Below, in pieces: positions 9,250 to 18,769 of a DNA stretch of 20,569 nt; position 1 is the first letter of the stretch, and each line of letters opens with the position of its first letter. The stretch covers positions 1 through 20,569 of the forward strand of contig JAIPMN010024936.1 in NCBI GenBank assembly GCA_020650975.1. The letters run 5' to 3'. The translations under genes and the position numbers were made by a program. The stretch is from Apostichopus californicus (lineage: Eukaryota; Echinodermata; Holothuroidea; Aspidochirotida; Stichopodidae). A model generated the notes under the pieces. The model had not been told where the DNA came from. It was given only the letters and a program-made list of their open reading frames with translations, and made no database searches.

Positions 9250-9431
9250 TTTTAAGGAAAAGTCGCCCAGGAAAGAACCTGGGCACGAAACCAAACTACC
9301 ACACAACTGATCCGCTCTCAGCCCCAGTTCCCTTGCATCGAGACTGTGACTGTGTGATCATCGTCGGGTGTGCATCACCACTCCCCTCGAAAGGGAAAAG
9401 AACAGATACTACACATGATCTTAGCCAATGA
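9250..9431 (-). ncRNA. U2 snRNA-headed fragment, possible SINE
   Basis: On the minus strand, bases 9428 to 9398 read TTGGCTAAGATCATGTGTAG followed by TATCTGTTCTT. This matches 30 of 31 bases of the highly conserved 5' part of U2 snRNA, including the GUAGUA branch-point recognition element; the only change is A to T in CAAG. The match then stops: the usual stem IIa, Sm site and 3' stems of U2 do not follow, so this is not a normal U2 gene. The next 150 bp are GC-richer than the surroundings. They contain a perfect GCCCAGG/CCTGGGC hairpin (9264-9283) and end next to an A run on the minus strand (9247-9254). A SINE with an snRNA-derived head is one reading; such SINEs are described in crocodilians. 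A truncated U2 retropseudogene fused to other sequence is another. Confidence 0.5.
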
Positions 9432-9439
9432 TGTAAACG

Positions 9440-10490
9440 ATTTTGAGTTTTGTTAGCTCCGACAGAAAGGAAAAGAAATTTGTCCTACGCGGTATTTGAA
9501 TGAAAAAAGAGGAGTTTATCGTCTATCCATTCTTGAATATCTTTCTATAGTAAGTTTTACTAAACCAAGTCCTAAAACTACGTTTGATACATAACGATAG
9601 TCGAATATATTCTGGACAACTCTATAAGGTCACATTAATTACAAGAGACAAAGTAAAAACCAATAGTCACCTGAAGTTATATTCATTTAATCGAATATAA
9701 ATAATAGAAAAATGCAACTCTGCTGAACGACATTATTCAACTGTTTAATAAATAATTAATGGAAACCAACACTTCGAAATTAAGCATTTCACATGACAAG
9801 ATACAGATAGCATTTAATATAAATATACCTTTAGAAACAGATCCAAATGGTAGAATACTTACACTTGACGATTACAAGTTTTTTGTTTATTGTGGCTGTA
9901 TTTTCCTATATAATAGTTAAGGGTTTGTAAATGTTCCCATGGTTATGGAAATATCATTTTAAGTCCCGGTATCGTATTTGAGTAGGCTCTATAGATATTC
10001 TTTAGGATTCCAAATGTGCTATTACTTCTTTCCTCGGTTCTGCATGTACATATCTCTTTGAGTGGTTTCTTACTCTAATATTAGGTTTTGATTTTATTGA
10101 TTTTAGATATAGTGTAGGTGTTTAAGAGGTTGTGGATCTATTCCTATTGGTGTTGGGGATACTGTGATGTCGTGTTTTAGAGGTATATCGTATGTTAATT
10201 TTTTTCTTAAGTAAGATTAACTATATCGTTTTTTAATCATCATTGCTTTCAACGGTTCTGGATGTATCGTTTTGGTATTTGTGTTTCAAAAATTATAATT
10301 AATGTAGCGTATTAGCGGTCTAGATATATTGATTGGTATTTTTCAATTTATATGCATTGTATCATAATGGTGTTTAAATTAGTTAAAGTAATTTGAATAC
10401 TTCACCTTTACACCATTTTTGCACCACTCTTGATGTATCGCATTGTTTAAAGGTCTAATTATGTTTTCCAGTCACGGACTATTTTTTTTT
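9440..10490. other. AT/T-rich intergenic stretch
   Basis: No gene was seen. From about 9940 the plus strand becomes markedly T-rich. A loosely recurring word resembling TTCTGGATGTATCG appears near 10039, 10254 and 10427, too degenerate to define a repeat unit. Confidence 0.5.
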
Positions 10491-10499
10491 CTTCTGCAG

Positions 10500-10574
10500 A
10501 TGTCCGGTTGGCACGTTATTTACAGAGATGCTGTAGAAAACAGGATCACCTATCAGGAACTTTCCAAAAGATGA
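10500..10574 (+). other. Candidate short exon after strong acceptor
   Basis: A good splice acceptor (ATTTTTTTTTCTTCTGCAG, ending at 10499) is followed directly by ATG. In that frame it reads MSGWHVIYRDAVENRITYQE then LSKR and a stop at 10572-10574. Another frame stays open longer, to 10714, so the phase is not fixed. The segment lies just before the left copy of the long duplicated block and has no counterpart at the matching place in the right copy. The product is not recognised. It could equally be a chance acceptor in T-rich DNA. Confidence 0.2.
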
Positions 10575-11530
10575 CCCGAGTTCTATCAGTAGTGGCGCTC
10601 ACCCGGTACTTACTGAGGTTCCAATTTGTTACTCTCCGTATCACCAGTACCACTGCCTGTAGGTTTCCTATCTCACAGGGCACTTCTCGGAACCCTCATG
10701 AACTACCTGCGTGACACTCATTTGGTACCTTCAAAACTTCTCACTTTATTTAATTTATAATTATAAAAAGTCTCATCTGATTTCCGCAGTAGAGCTATTA
10801 TATGGAACATCTAAGATGTTCAAACATCGAAAAAGTTGGTACCCACCGTAGCACTCTACTTTTCGCTTACGCCTTTTTTTTTCCTGGAAACTTATGGTGC
10901 TAGATATAAAAACCTTGACAGATTAAAACACATTATCAAGCACTCTGTCTGCTTTTGTTTTGTTGCTTATGATTTCATTGATCTGAAATACAACATCAAC
11001 TTTGGTGAAGCTATCGCGGAAAAGAAATCTGACATCATTTTGCATAACTTTTTACCAGGAATGCCATAATTTAAAGTAGGAACGTTTCTTCAAACTTCTA
11101 CGCCTACACCAATCCCTCCGGCCTAAACGCAATCCATTGTCTACGCTGACATTTGTATGCTTCAAACGTGATTCTTGGTAACGTCCTAGTAATCTTTACC
11201 TTACTTGTCTTTTAATTTTTTTCTAATACTTTATAAAAAATAATGACAACATTTATTACACAAAATCTCTGCAGGAAAATTATAACTGCAATTCCCAATA
11301 TAATGGCACGATTCTTTTATACCTGCAATCGGTTAGTAGTTTTGCTAACCTAATGACGCTTACATTCAGCGATTGAGAGAAATACACGTTATTCATTGGA
11401 AATTAATACATCTAATTCACTTGATATGGTTGTCTAAGGTTGTACTAACTGTCTTTTGTCTCACAAATTTACACCATATTAGAACAACATACTAAATGAT
11501 ATATAAGATAATCTTAAAAAAAACACATAA

Positions 11531-11757
11531 TTTGTATTCAAAGTAGTAAACGAGGGCAACTCACATGCAAATACTTCATGAACATGTGAGATATCAAAGC
11601 GTGTTCAATGCTTTTTATCTCTACCCATGTTGTGTGTATCGTTACTGCGTCACAGATACAATTATTAACGGGTGAGATGAACAAGCACTTCGTACTGATA
11701 CATACAGCGATCTAATTGTGTGTCATCTCAAAGAACATTAATCATGTTAACATATCA
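11531..11757 (+). repeat. Local tandem unit A
   Basis: A 227 bp unit starting TTTGTATTCAAA and ending at the start of an identical word in unit B. Shared landmarks with B include CGAGGGCAACTCACATGCAA, GTTACTGCGTCACAGATACA and ATTAATCATGTTA. Unit A lacks the TTTGTATCCAAGG insert that unit B and the right-hand copy possess, so A appears to be the derived member. Confidence 0.85.
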
Positions 11758-12016
11758 TTTGTATTCAAAACTAGAAAACGAGGGCAACTCACATGCAAAT
11801 ACTTCATGAACATTAGAGATCACAGCATGTTCAATACATGCGTAACGAGCAGGCCTCTTTTCTCTATCCATGTTGTGTGTATTGTTACTGCGTCACAGAT
11901 ACAATTATTAATTTGTATCCAAGGAAATTTAACGGGTGAGATGAACAAGCACTTCGTACTGATACATACAGCGATCTAATTGTGTTCATCTCGAAGAAGA
12001 TTAATCATGTTACTGC
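11758..12016 (+). repeat. Local tandem unit B
   Basis: A 259 bp unit, the direct repeat of unit A. It agrees better with the single equivalent segment in the right-hand copy (17345-17565), including the internal TTTGTATCCAAGGAAA segment. A 34 bp core at 11931-11964 is identical to 11667-11700 in unit A and to 17473-17506 on the right. Confidence 0.85.
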
Positions 12017-12059
12017 TTATCGAACTATTAATGATATTTCTTTTTTTTTGTCGTTGAAG

Positions 12060-12190
12060 CATTCATCATCTTTTATCGGGACCGGCGATATGACATCGGT
12101 GAGCTTACTTACGATTCAAGAACTGTAGAAGACTTGCTCAAGTTTAAATTCGATGTCGATCCAAATGAATATTGTTATCACAGCAGCTGA
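12060..12190 (+). other. Candidate terminal exon, left paralogue
   Basis: A pyrimidine tract and AG (ending at 12059) precede a segment that reads, after two bases, FIIFYRDRRYDIGELTYDSR and continues 22 further residues to a TGA at 12188-12190. The paralogous segment at 17607-17689 reads FIIFLRDRRYVSGELTYESR and stops 16 codons earlier in the alignment. Differences between the two include conservative changes (D/E, T/S), but there is no clear excess of silent changes. It is basic then acidic, like a short cytoplasmic tail. Not recognised; possibly a real exon, possibly only a conserved repeat segment. Confidence 0.25.
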
Positions 12191-13039
12191 TTCATGAGTG
12201 GAGGTCTACACCACCTGCCTACATGGGAGGCAGCTTCAACGACCCAAGGCCCATCCCTTTCCCTAAAAAGAAATATGGATTTGCCCTAATTGAAAGTTTG
12301 ATATCGCTTACGAGGCACGCGGGAACATATCAAATGAGAAACCATCTTTGAGAGGCAGCAGCTTTTCTTGAAAACATATGTTGGGGGAAGAAAGTGATAT
12401 TTTAAGAAATGAGAGGGCTGATTCAACTAGCACACCAACTTTGAATGTTCAAAGAGAGTAGGAACTCTGGTAGACGTGAATTATGTTAAATAGTAATGTT
12501 GTTTAAAACTTAGGAACGTTAAGACATTAAAAATATTCTTGTATGATGGGAACTGAAAAAAAAACAATATGGATGATTGATGCTTGGGTAGTGTTAAAGG
12601 ATAAGTATTGAGGGTTTTAAATTCCATCATTCACACAGCGTACAGTAACTGTCCGTTTAACCCGATGATCAACAAGTATAAAGAACATTGAGGAAAGAAA
12701 TTAAAAAAATCCCTTTATAAAAAGACATTTAGTAGATATTGTGAAAAATGCGGTAGAATTTGTTCACTACATTTTCTATCCCTAAACTCAGAGTCCTTGA
12801 AAAAGATCTGTTCACGTAATGATAGCAACTACGTGTGTATTAATTTCGTGTATATACAATGTCTTAAAACACACATATAATAATAAGAGTTACTGTTAAA
12901 ATAGACCAACAAGTATAAAGCAGCATTCCAGGGCCTAAGGACCAAAACTTTTCATTTTCAAACAAGATATGACTTTCCCTCTAAAAGTGAGGGCGATATC
13001 AAAGTTTTACTAGACTTTATATTAACTATAGCGAACACA

Positions 13040-15900
13040 AGAAACAATGCAAACAAAACATTTTCTGATTGATATGTTGCAGCTTATGAAACTGAATTTT
13101 GTAGACAGCCGAGAGCAGATAGGTGGTATATGGGAACGATTCAGAGTATATATCAGGAAGAACGGTTTTATACTATCGAGTTATAGCAGTTTTCAATGAC
13201 AACGTGTGTTGGCATATGATATACTTTTGATCTCGTGTGAACATACTCATTGACATACTAAAAACCCCTTCTCTGAGTTTTCTAATATCTGTTTGTAACG
13301 CTCCTGGGGTATTTCAGACCATATAATTGTATCCGTTTCTAAATGCCTCCATGAATGCATAGATCACATAGCCCCTCGAGTGCGCCTGCAAATAGTGTTA
13401 CAATAGAATGGGATAGGTGTCCGTAGTATGTGTATCACAAAGCAGCTGCAATCCCAAAATAAAAAATAAACATTTTGGAGAAAAAATATCAATATGGACC
13501 TTTCAATCATTTTTTGAAAAGTTGTTAATAACTGTGTGTAATTTCCTTTTCAGACGTTGTTGTCTTAAATATGACGTTTTTAACGTGGTAGTTTCATTAC
13601 ATGAAAGTATGCCAGTTACTACAAAATTTGTTCTGATATGGAACTTAGGCAGAAGAAAATATTTGGTACCATCAATTAGTGTAAAATGCTATTGGTATTA
13701 TTTATGTGTATAAACACTAATGCTAAATACGGTATTACTTAATTAAGAATGGATTATTGTAAAATATACTTTTCACAACACCCTTAGACAGTGCTTACAC
13801 CTGCAAACTGAACATATGTCTTAACACAAGAAAAAGGCTTTCAGTTATGTAGGAACATTTTTTGAACATTCTAAACCTTTTAAAGGACACTCAACCAATC
13901 AGGGTTATCAGCCAAAATGTAGACAAAATAGGAAACATTACAAAACAGTGGGTGCTCTAAAGAATTGATGTTTGTCTTCCTTTCATAACATTAATTGAGA
14001 CTCAACTTAAAGGTCGTTCAATTTTTCAACAAAAAGTATTCGATGTTGCACATAATGTGAAAAAAGCATTTCTTCAAACTTTGGAAGACAGTTACTTTTT
14101 CGGACAAATTGTCTATAATTGAAACCATACTTACACCTGCTCTATCTCTACTGACTACAAATAATACACAGGGAAATGGTTAGCTGGTACACACTAACTG
14201 CTGTCAACGTGAGAGGAGGGGGCAGCAGAGCTTAATTGGAAGATGGAGAAACAAACGTGACGCTTTAAAACCGTTATAGTTATGGATAGATTTCAATAAA
14301 GAGCTAACAGCTGTTTGAAATTGTGATCATGGTAACACTTATTTATCCGGGTATTTGCAGACTGTGAAACACAAATAAAATCGTTTCATTTCGTTGTAAA
14401 ATTATCATACCTCTTTCGGAATACTAAAGAAAACAAGAAAACAACATTCTTTATGAAAATTTCTAGTTCAGTATTCGCATATTTTATTGCAGTAACATTC
14501 ATGAGTGTAATATTAACAAGTATATGGTAGATATATGACACTATAGCTCCTGTCTTAATGTATATATTTGCTTCTCTCAAGTTTCCATTATTTATTTTGT
14601 CCATACTAACTGCTGGCACAATTTAAAAAATACAAAGTTTTCACAGAAACAAAGGGATTTTTTCATACCTTTGATAGGCAAGTTTTGTTGGGTGTATTTT
14701 TGTGTATTTTTTGGGGGGCGAAAAAAAATCATTAGCCATTTTCTTCTTATAACTGGTATTTTGTGTCACGAATATAAGTTTAATGCTATATCAATGAATA
14801 CAATCATCACATTAAGATTCTTAACTCTATAACCCTGAACCCTATAAGGTCAAACAGAATCCAAAGAGAGCGTCAAATTGTTGTGTTAATATAAACTATA
14901 GAAAGTTATTATAAAGAATGCTTATTATTGTCGATCGCGAGAAACTGTAATTGCCACTTTAAACAACTTACCATGCTTTCAATTGTGAAAGTAAAACCTA
15001 AAAGTGTAATTTCTCTTCTGTATTTCCTACATACAGGCTAACGAGTTGAATAGTTGCTTTGATTCGTGGATGAAATCACTTCATTCATTGTTTGTTTTTG
15101 AATCCTTCAATCAAACAATGTACAAGAACAAAACAAAGCACACTGTTATATTATTATTCTCTTTTTAATAAGTTAAGTGATTGGCGACTGTCTCAGATGA
15201 ACAGAGATTTTTCTTTGTAGGGATTCTTTTCAACACATTCCAGCCAGCTCGGCAGTTACGAAAGGAGTAACAAAGACATGAGTAAGTATATACCATTGCA
15301 AGTCTTCGCAGTGACTGTCAAATGCTTTTGAAAACTTCAACCATTGTGCGTAGGAAGAAAGTATTGTACTTTTCCATGAACGAAATATATGAATACATAC
15401 TTCATCCAATTCCTAACTTGATTCATTGTCGCTAAATATAACTTCTTCTCTTGATAGGTCATCAACTACTTCACAAACCGAACAACGGTTGCTGTTATGA
15501 CATCACATTTAACAAATAGTGATTTATTTGATAATATTATTTTTTTTGAAACCATAAATAAAAGGCGATAACATATATATTTGAGATTAAAGCAAATGTT
15601 TAATTTTAATTTAATTAACTTTGTCAATGCCATTAATTATTTAAATTATATTAACAATGTGGTTGATTAGGTTGGATAAGTAAAATTATAATTTTAATTT
15701 AAAGTCGAAAGTTTTAAAGTGTTCCATTTTGCTTTCCTGAAATGCTATCTGCATTTTACCAAATGTCAGACCAAAGGTTTGTTTATGTAGAATGTGACTT
15801 TCCCTGTCCAGACATTACCTTTTAATATTGAAGATCGGCAATTATTTCTTCAAAATTTAATGTATCTACTGAAATTTTCAGGATAAAACGTCACTTTTTT
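13040..15900. other. AT-rich region between the duplicated blocks
   Basis: Mostly AT-rich DNA without recognisable genes. A TTTCCTTTTCAG acceptor-like site at about 13552 opens onto a frame that runs to 13713, unrecognised. Minus-strand donor-like GTGTAAGTAT lies near 14128-14137. The best exon candidate is 15221-15281, listed separately. Very AT-rich sequence occupies 15530-15720. Confidence 0.5.
15221..15281 (+). other. Candidate 61 bp internal exon
   Basis: Bounded by an acceptor (GATTTTTCTTTGTAG, ending at 15220) and a donor (ATGA then GTAAGTAT from 15282), both close to consensus. Of the three frames only one is open throughout: GFFSTHSSQLGSYERSNKDM plus one extra base. It would be followed by an exon supplying two bases. 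The candidate terminal exon at 17607 starts with exactly that phase. The peptide is not recognised. Local composition is less AT-rich than the surroundings. This is the most exon-like short segment outside the transposon, but chance remains possible. Confidence 0.35.
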
Positions 15901-15904
15901 TTTG

Positions 15905-15990
15905 TGAAGTTACATTATCCACCGTCCGTCTATGAATATTGTTTTTTAATCCTTAACTTACAACTGGAATGCAACAGTTTGACTGAGCGA
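15905..15990 (+). repeat. Outlying fragment of the 6.6-8.3 kb repeat unit
   Basis: The sequence around 15942-15975 (TTTTTAATCCTTAACTTACA, then ACTGGAATGCAACAG) resembles the array segment at 8189-8230 (TTTTTCAATCCTAAACTTTT, then AACTGGAAAGTTACATTGCAG). The same word series occurs near 7422 and 7855. Only this part of the unit is recognisable here, about 7.7 kb from the array. Confidence 0.3.
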
Positions 15991-16187
15991 TCTGGAGGGT
16001 TGGGGGTGATTCATCTGGAAAGTAAACCGTTTTTTGGGAGGGTTGCACTTGCGTCGATGGGCACCGGCCCTGTTTAACAACACAGCACCGCACAGTAATA
16101 CCCCGAGCCCGGACCTTGTGTTCAGTTCCTTGAGAAACAGGGGTTTGAAAGCAATATTTGAAAACTATATTACACCCATTCCTCCTA

Positions 16188-18765
16188 TATCAGTTTGGTG
16201 CTCACGTGTTACTTATTGAGGTTCCAATTTGGTACTCTCCGTATCACCGTTGCCTCTAGATTCTTATCTCATCGTGGCACTTCACGGACCCCTTATGAAC
16301 TAACCTTGTGGTACCTTCAACATTTCTCATTTTATTGAATTTATAGTAAAGAAAATCTTCTCATTGGTAAGGTGAACAGGTTACTCGGTGTAAGTCTCAT
16401 CTGATATCCACCGCATAGAACTTATTTGGAACATCTAAGATCACTCCGAAAAAGTTGGTATCCATCGTAGCATTTCACTTTTTGCTAACCAAAACGCTTA
16501 GTTTGACCTGGTATAGCTACGGTATTAAGAATCTAAGAAAAAAAAGTTAACTTTCGGTCGTTGGCAGATAAGATAAACTTCAAAATTCAGTGAGAGGATC
16601 TTCAGGAAATAAGTCAGACTACAAAACCGTGACAGAATAAAATACAAATATCAAGCATTGTGCTTGCTTTTGTTTGTTACTTATGATTTCATTGATCTAA
16701 AATATACAGCATTTTGGTGAAGTTATCGCAAAAAGAAAAAGTACGAACGTTTCTTCACAATTCTACGCAATTTATTTCGTCCATTGAACTAGAGTAAAAG
16801 AGGGTAATAAATATAATGACTGTACTTCTATATGAGGGTGTATGAAGAGAAACAGTTGTTATACAAATTAGAGAGCTATATGTTCTTTTTTTTTTACATG
16901 ACACGCACAGCCACGACGACATACATTCCCACGTTCACAAACACTATCCAATCAACTAATTTTCTAAAACAAAGGCCCGTCCGCAAACAGGCTCACCAAC
17001 CCATCCGACGGCCATCCCCTAGTTACGCTGATAGTATATGCTTTAAACCTGAAACTATTAAAATTACACAGAAGTCTCTGCAGATAAATGCTAACTACAA
17101 TGCTCAATATAATGGCACGCCTCTTTTGTACCTTCACAAGATTTGTGGTTTGTCCTTTCCCATGCCTAATGACGCTTACATTCAGCGGATTGAGAGAATT
17201 ACACGTTATTCATTGGAAATGAATACAAATAATTCACTTTGCAATGTTGGCTAAGGTTCTACTAACTGTATTTTGTCTCACATATTTACACCATATTAAA
17301 ACAATAAACGTAATAATAAATAATCTAGTCATTTAAATAAATATAATTTTATTCAAAGTAGAGAGTGAGGGCAACTCACACGCAAACACCTCATGAACAT
17401 GCGTAATGAACAGGCTTTTTATGTATTCATGTTGGCGTTACAGCATCACATATTTTGTATTCAAAGAAATGTAACGGGTGAGATGAACAAGCACTTCGTA
17501 CTGATAGATAAGCGATCTAACTGTGTGTCTTCTCGAAGAACTTTAATCATGTTACTGCTCATCGAACTATTAGTGATATTTCTTTTCTTTTTTTTTCTCG
17601 TTGAAGCATTCATCATCTTTCTTCGGGATCGGCGATATGTCAGCGGTGAGCTTACTTACGAGTCAAGAAGTGTAGAAGACTTGCTCTAGTTTAAGTTCTA
17701 TATCGATCTCAGTGAATATTGTTATCCCAGCAGCTGATTCATGAGTGGGGTGTTCACCACTTTCCTCATTTTAACCTAACATCAACATTTAAAAGTAGCA
17801 CAGTTGCGCTTAGACTTAATATTAAACCTAATTTAAAGTTTACAAATTCCTCAGATTGTACAATTTTCCATAAGGATGCTCCTAACATACCCACATCCAA
17901 CATAGGAGGCATCGACCGAAGGGCAATCCATTTCCTTAAAAAAAAAAACACGGATTCGCCCCAATTAATAGTTTGATATCGCTTTCGAGGAACACGGGAA
18001 CGTATGAAATGAAACCATCTTTGTGAGGTAGCAGCTATTCTGAGAGAGGATGTTGGGGTAGAAAGTGATATTATAATAAATGAGAGGGCCAACTCAACTG
18101 GCTCACCAACTTTGAAAATAAGATTGTTGTAAAAGAGTAGGAATGTTGGAAGACGTGACTTTTGTTAAATAACAATATTGTTTAAAAGTTAGCGACGTTG
18201 AGACATTATTAATATTCTTTTAAGATGGTAAAAAACGATCAAATGAACGAATTGAAAGATAGAAGGTTGGTAAAAGTAGGAAAATATAGGAAGACTATCA
18301 TTCCATGTTTCACACAACATAAATTTGGTCGTATAACTTGATAAAGCAAGAAATAATATAGATCCTTTTATTAAAATAAATTTAATAGATACTGTTAAAC
18401 ATGCCGTAGAATGTGTGCATTACATCTGCCCATAAACAACTATGAGGTATTAAAAGACAACAACGTGTATAATCAATGTCTTTAAATACACATATTATAA
18501 TAAGATTGGCCAATCGTAAGGAATGTGTGTCACTTATCGTTCACAAATATTAGGTACTTGTTTTGGGTACGTGAAAACTATCTTTAATTAACTTTGAAAG
18601 AATAGCCCAAAGGACGTTATGTTAATGACAGAATACAAGCAGCATTTTACACGTAGGAGCTTAAAGACCACAGTTTGTCATTTAGAAACAAGAGATAACT
18701 TTCTCTTGAATGTGAGGGCGACATTTCAGTTTCATAGACCTTCTTTTAAAAAGTTCACAATGTAA
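16188..18765 (+). repeat. Right copy of 2.5 kb duplicated block
   Basis: The same-strand partner of 10584-13035, offset by about 5.6 kb. It has a single version of the segment that is tandemly doubled on the left. It carries extra sequence of about 130 bp near 17765-17895 and further extra sequence near 18490-18620 that the left copy lacks. A frame of 140 codons ending at 17254 is open here but broken in the left copy, which argues that it is not a conserved gene. The intervening 13-16 kb is not part of the duplication. Confidence 0.85.
17607..17689 (+). other. Candidate terminal exon, right paralogue
   Basis: This follows a long pyrimidine tract ending in AG at 17606. After two bases it reads FIIFLRDRRYVSGELTYESR, then SVEDLL and a stop at 17687-17689. 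The same frame can also be read upstream through the T-rich tract, which then mimics a hydrophobic membrane segment, so a non-spliced membrane protein is an alternative reading. The left paralogue at 12060-12190 is frame-disrupted in that tract but intact after it, which favours the exon reading. The phase suits the donor at 15281. Product unknown. Confidence 0.27.
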
Positions 18766-18769
18766 ACAT

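Larger units (their letters stand above)
10584..13035 (+). repeat. Left copy of 2.5 kb duplicated block
   Basis: This is collinear with 16188-18765. Paired landmarks are GAGGTTCCAATTT..TCTCCGTATCACC (10615/16218), GGAACATCTAAGAT (10803/16428), TTATGATTTCATTGATCT (10967/16681), ATAATGGCACG (11301/17110) and AATGACGCTTACATTCAGCG (11352/17168). Further pairs are GGTGAGCTTACTTACGA (12099/17645), CAGCAGCTGATTCATGAGTG (12181/17728), GATATCGCTT (12301/17976) and GAGGGCGA (12988/18714). Identity is uneven: strong blocks are separated by indels and unalignable stretches. The copy includes a local tandem duplication (11531-12016) that the right copy lacks. No continuous coding frame is shared along the block. 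Confidence 0.85.

Noticed and set aside
9398-9428. Functional U2 snRNA gene
   Set aside because: Only the 5' part is present; stem IIa, the Sm site and the 3' stem-loops do not follow.
13417-13713. 98-codon plus-strand frame
   Set aside because: No motif, no repeat support and biased residue content. An acceptor-like TTTTCAG inside it is not enough to call an exon.
14386-14619. 77-codon minus-strand hydrophobic frame
   Set aside because: AT-rich DNA readily gives I/F/Y-rich frames; no start context or homology is visible.
16832-17254. 140-codon plus-strand frame in the right duplicated block
   Set aside because: The matching sequence in the left copy is full of stops and frame changes, and the residues are low in complexity; no conserved coding signal.
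17766-18092. 108-codon minus-strand frame
   Set aside because: The left copy has a stop in the equivalent frame and the composition is typical of chance frames in AT-rich repeat DNA.
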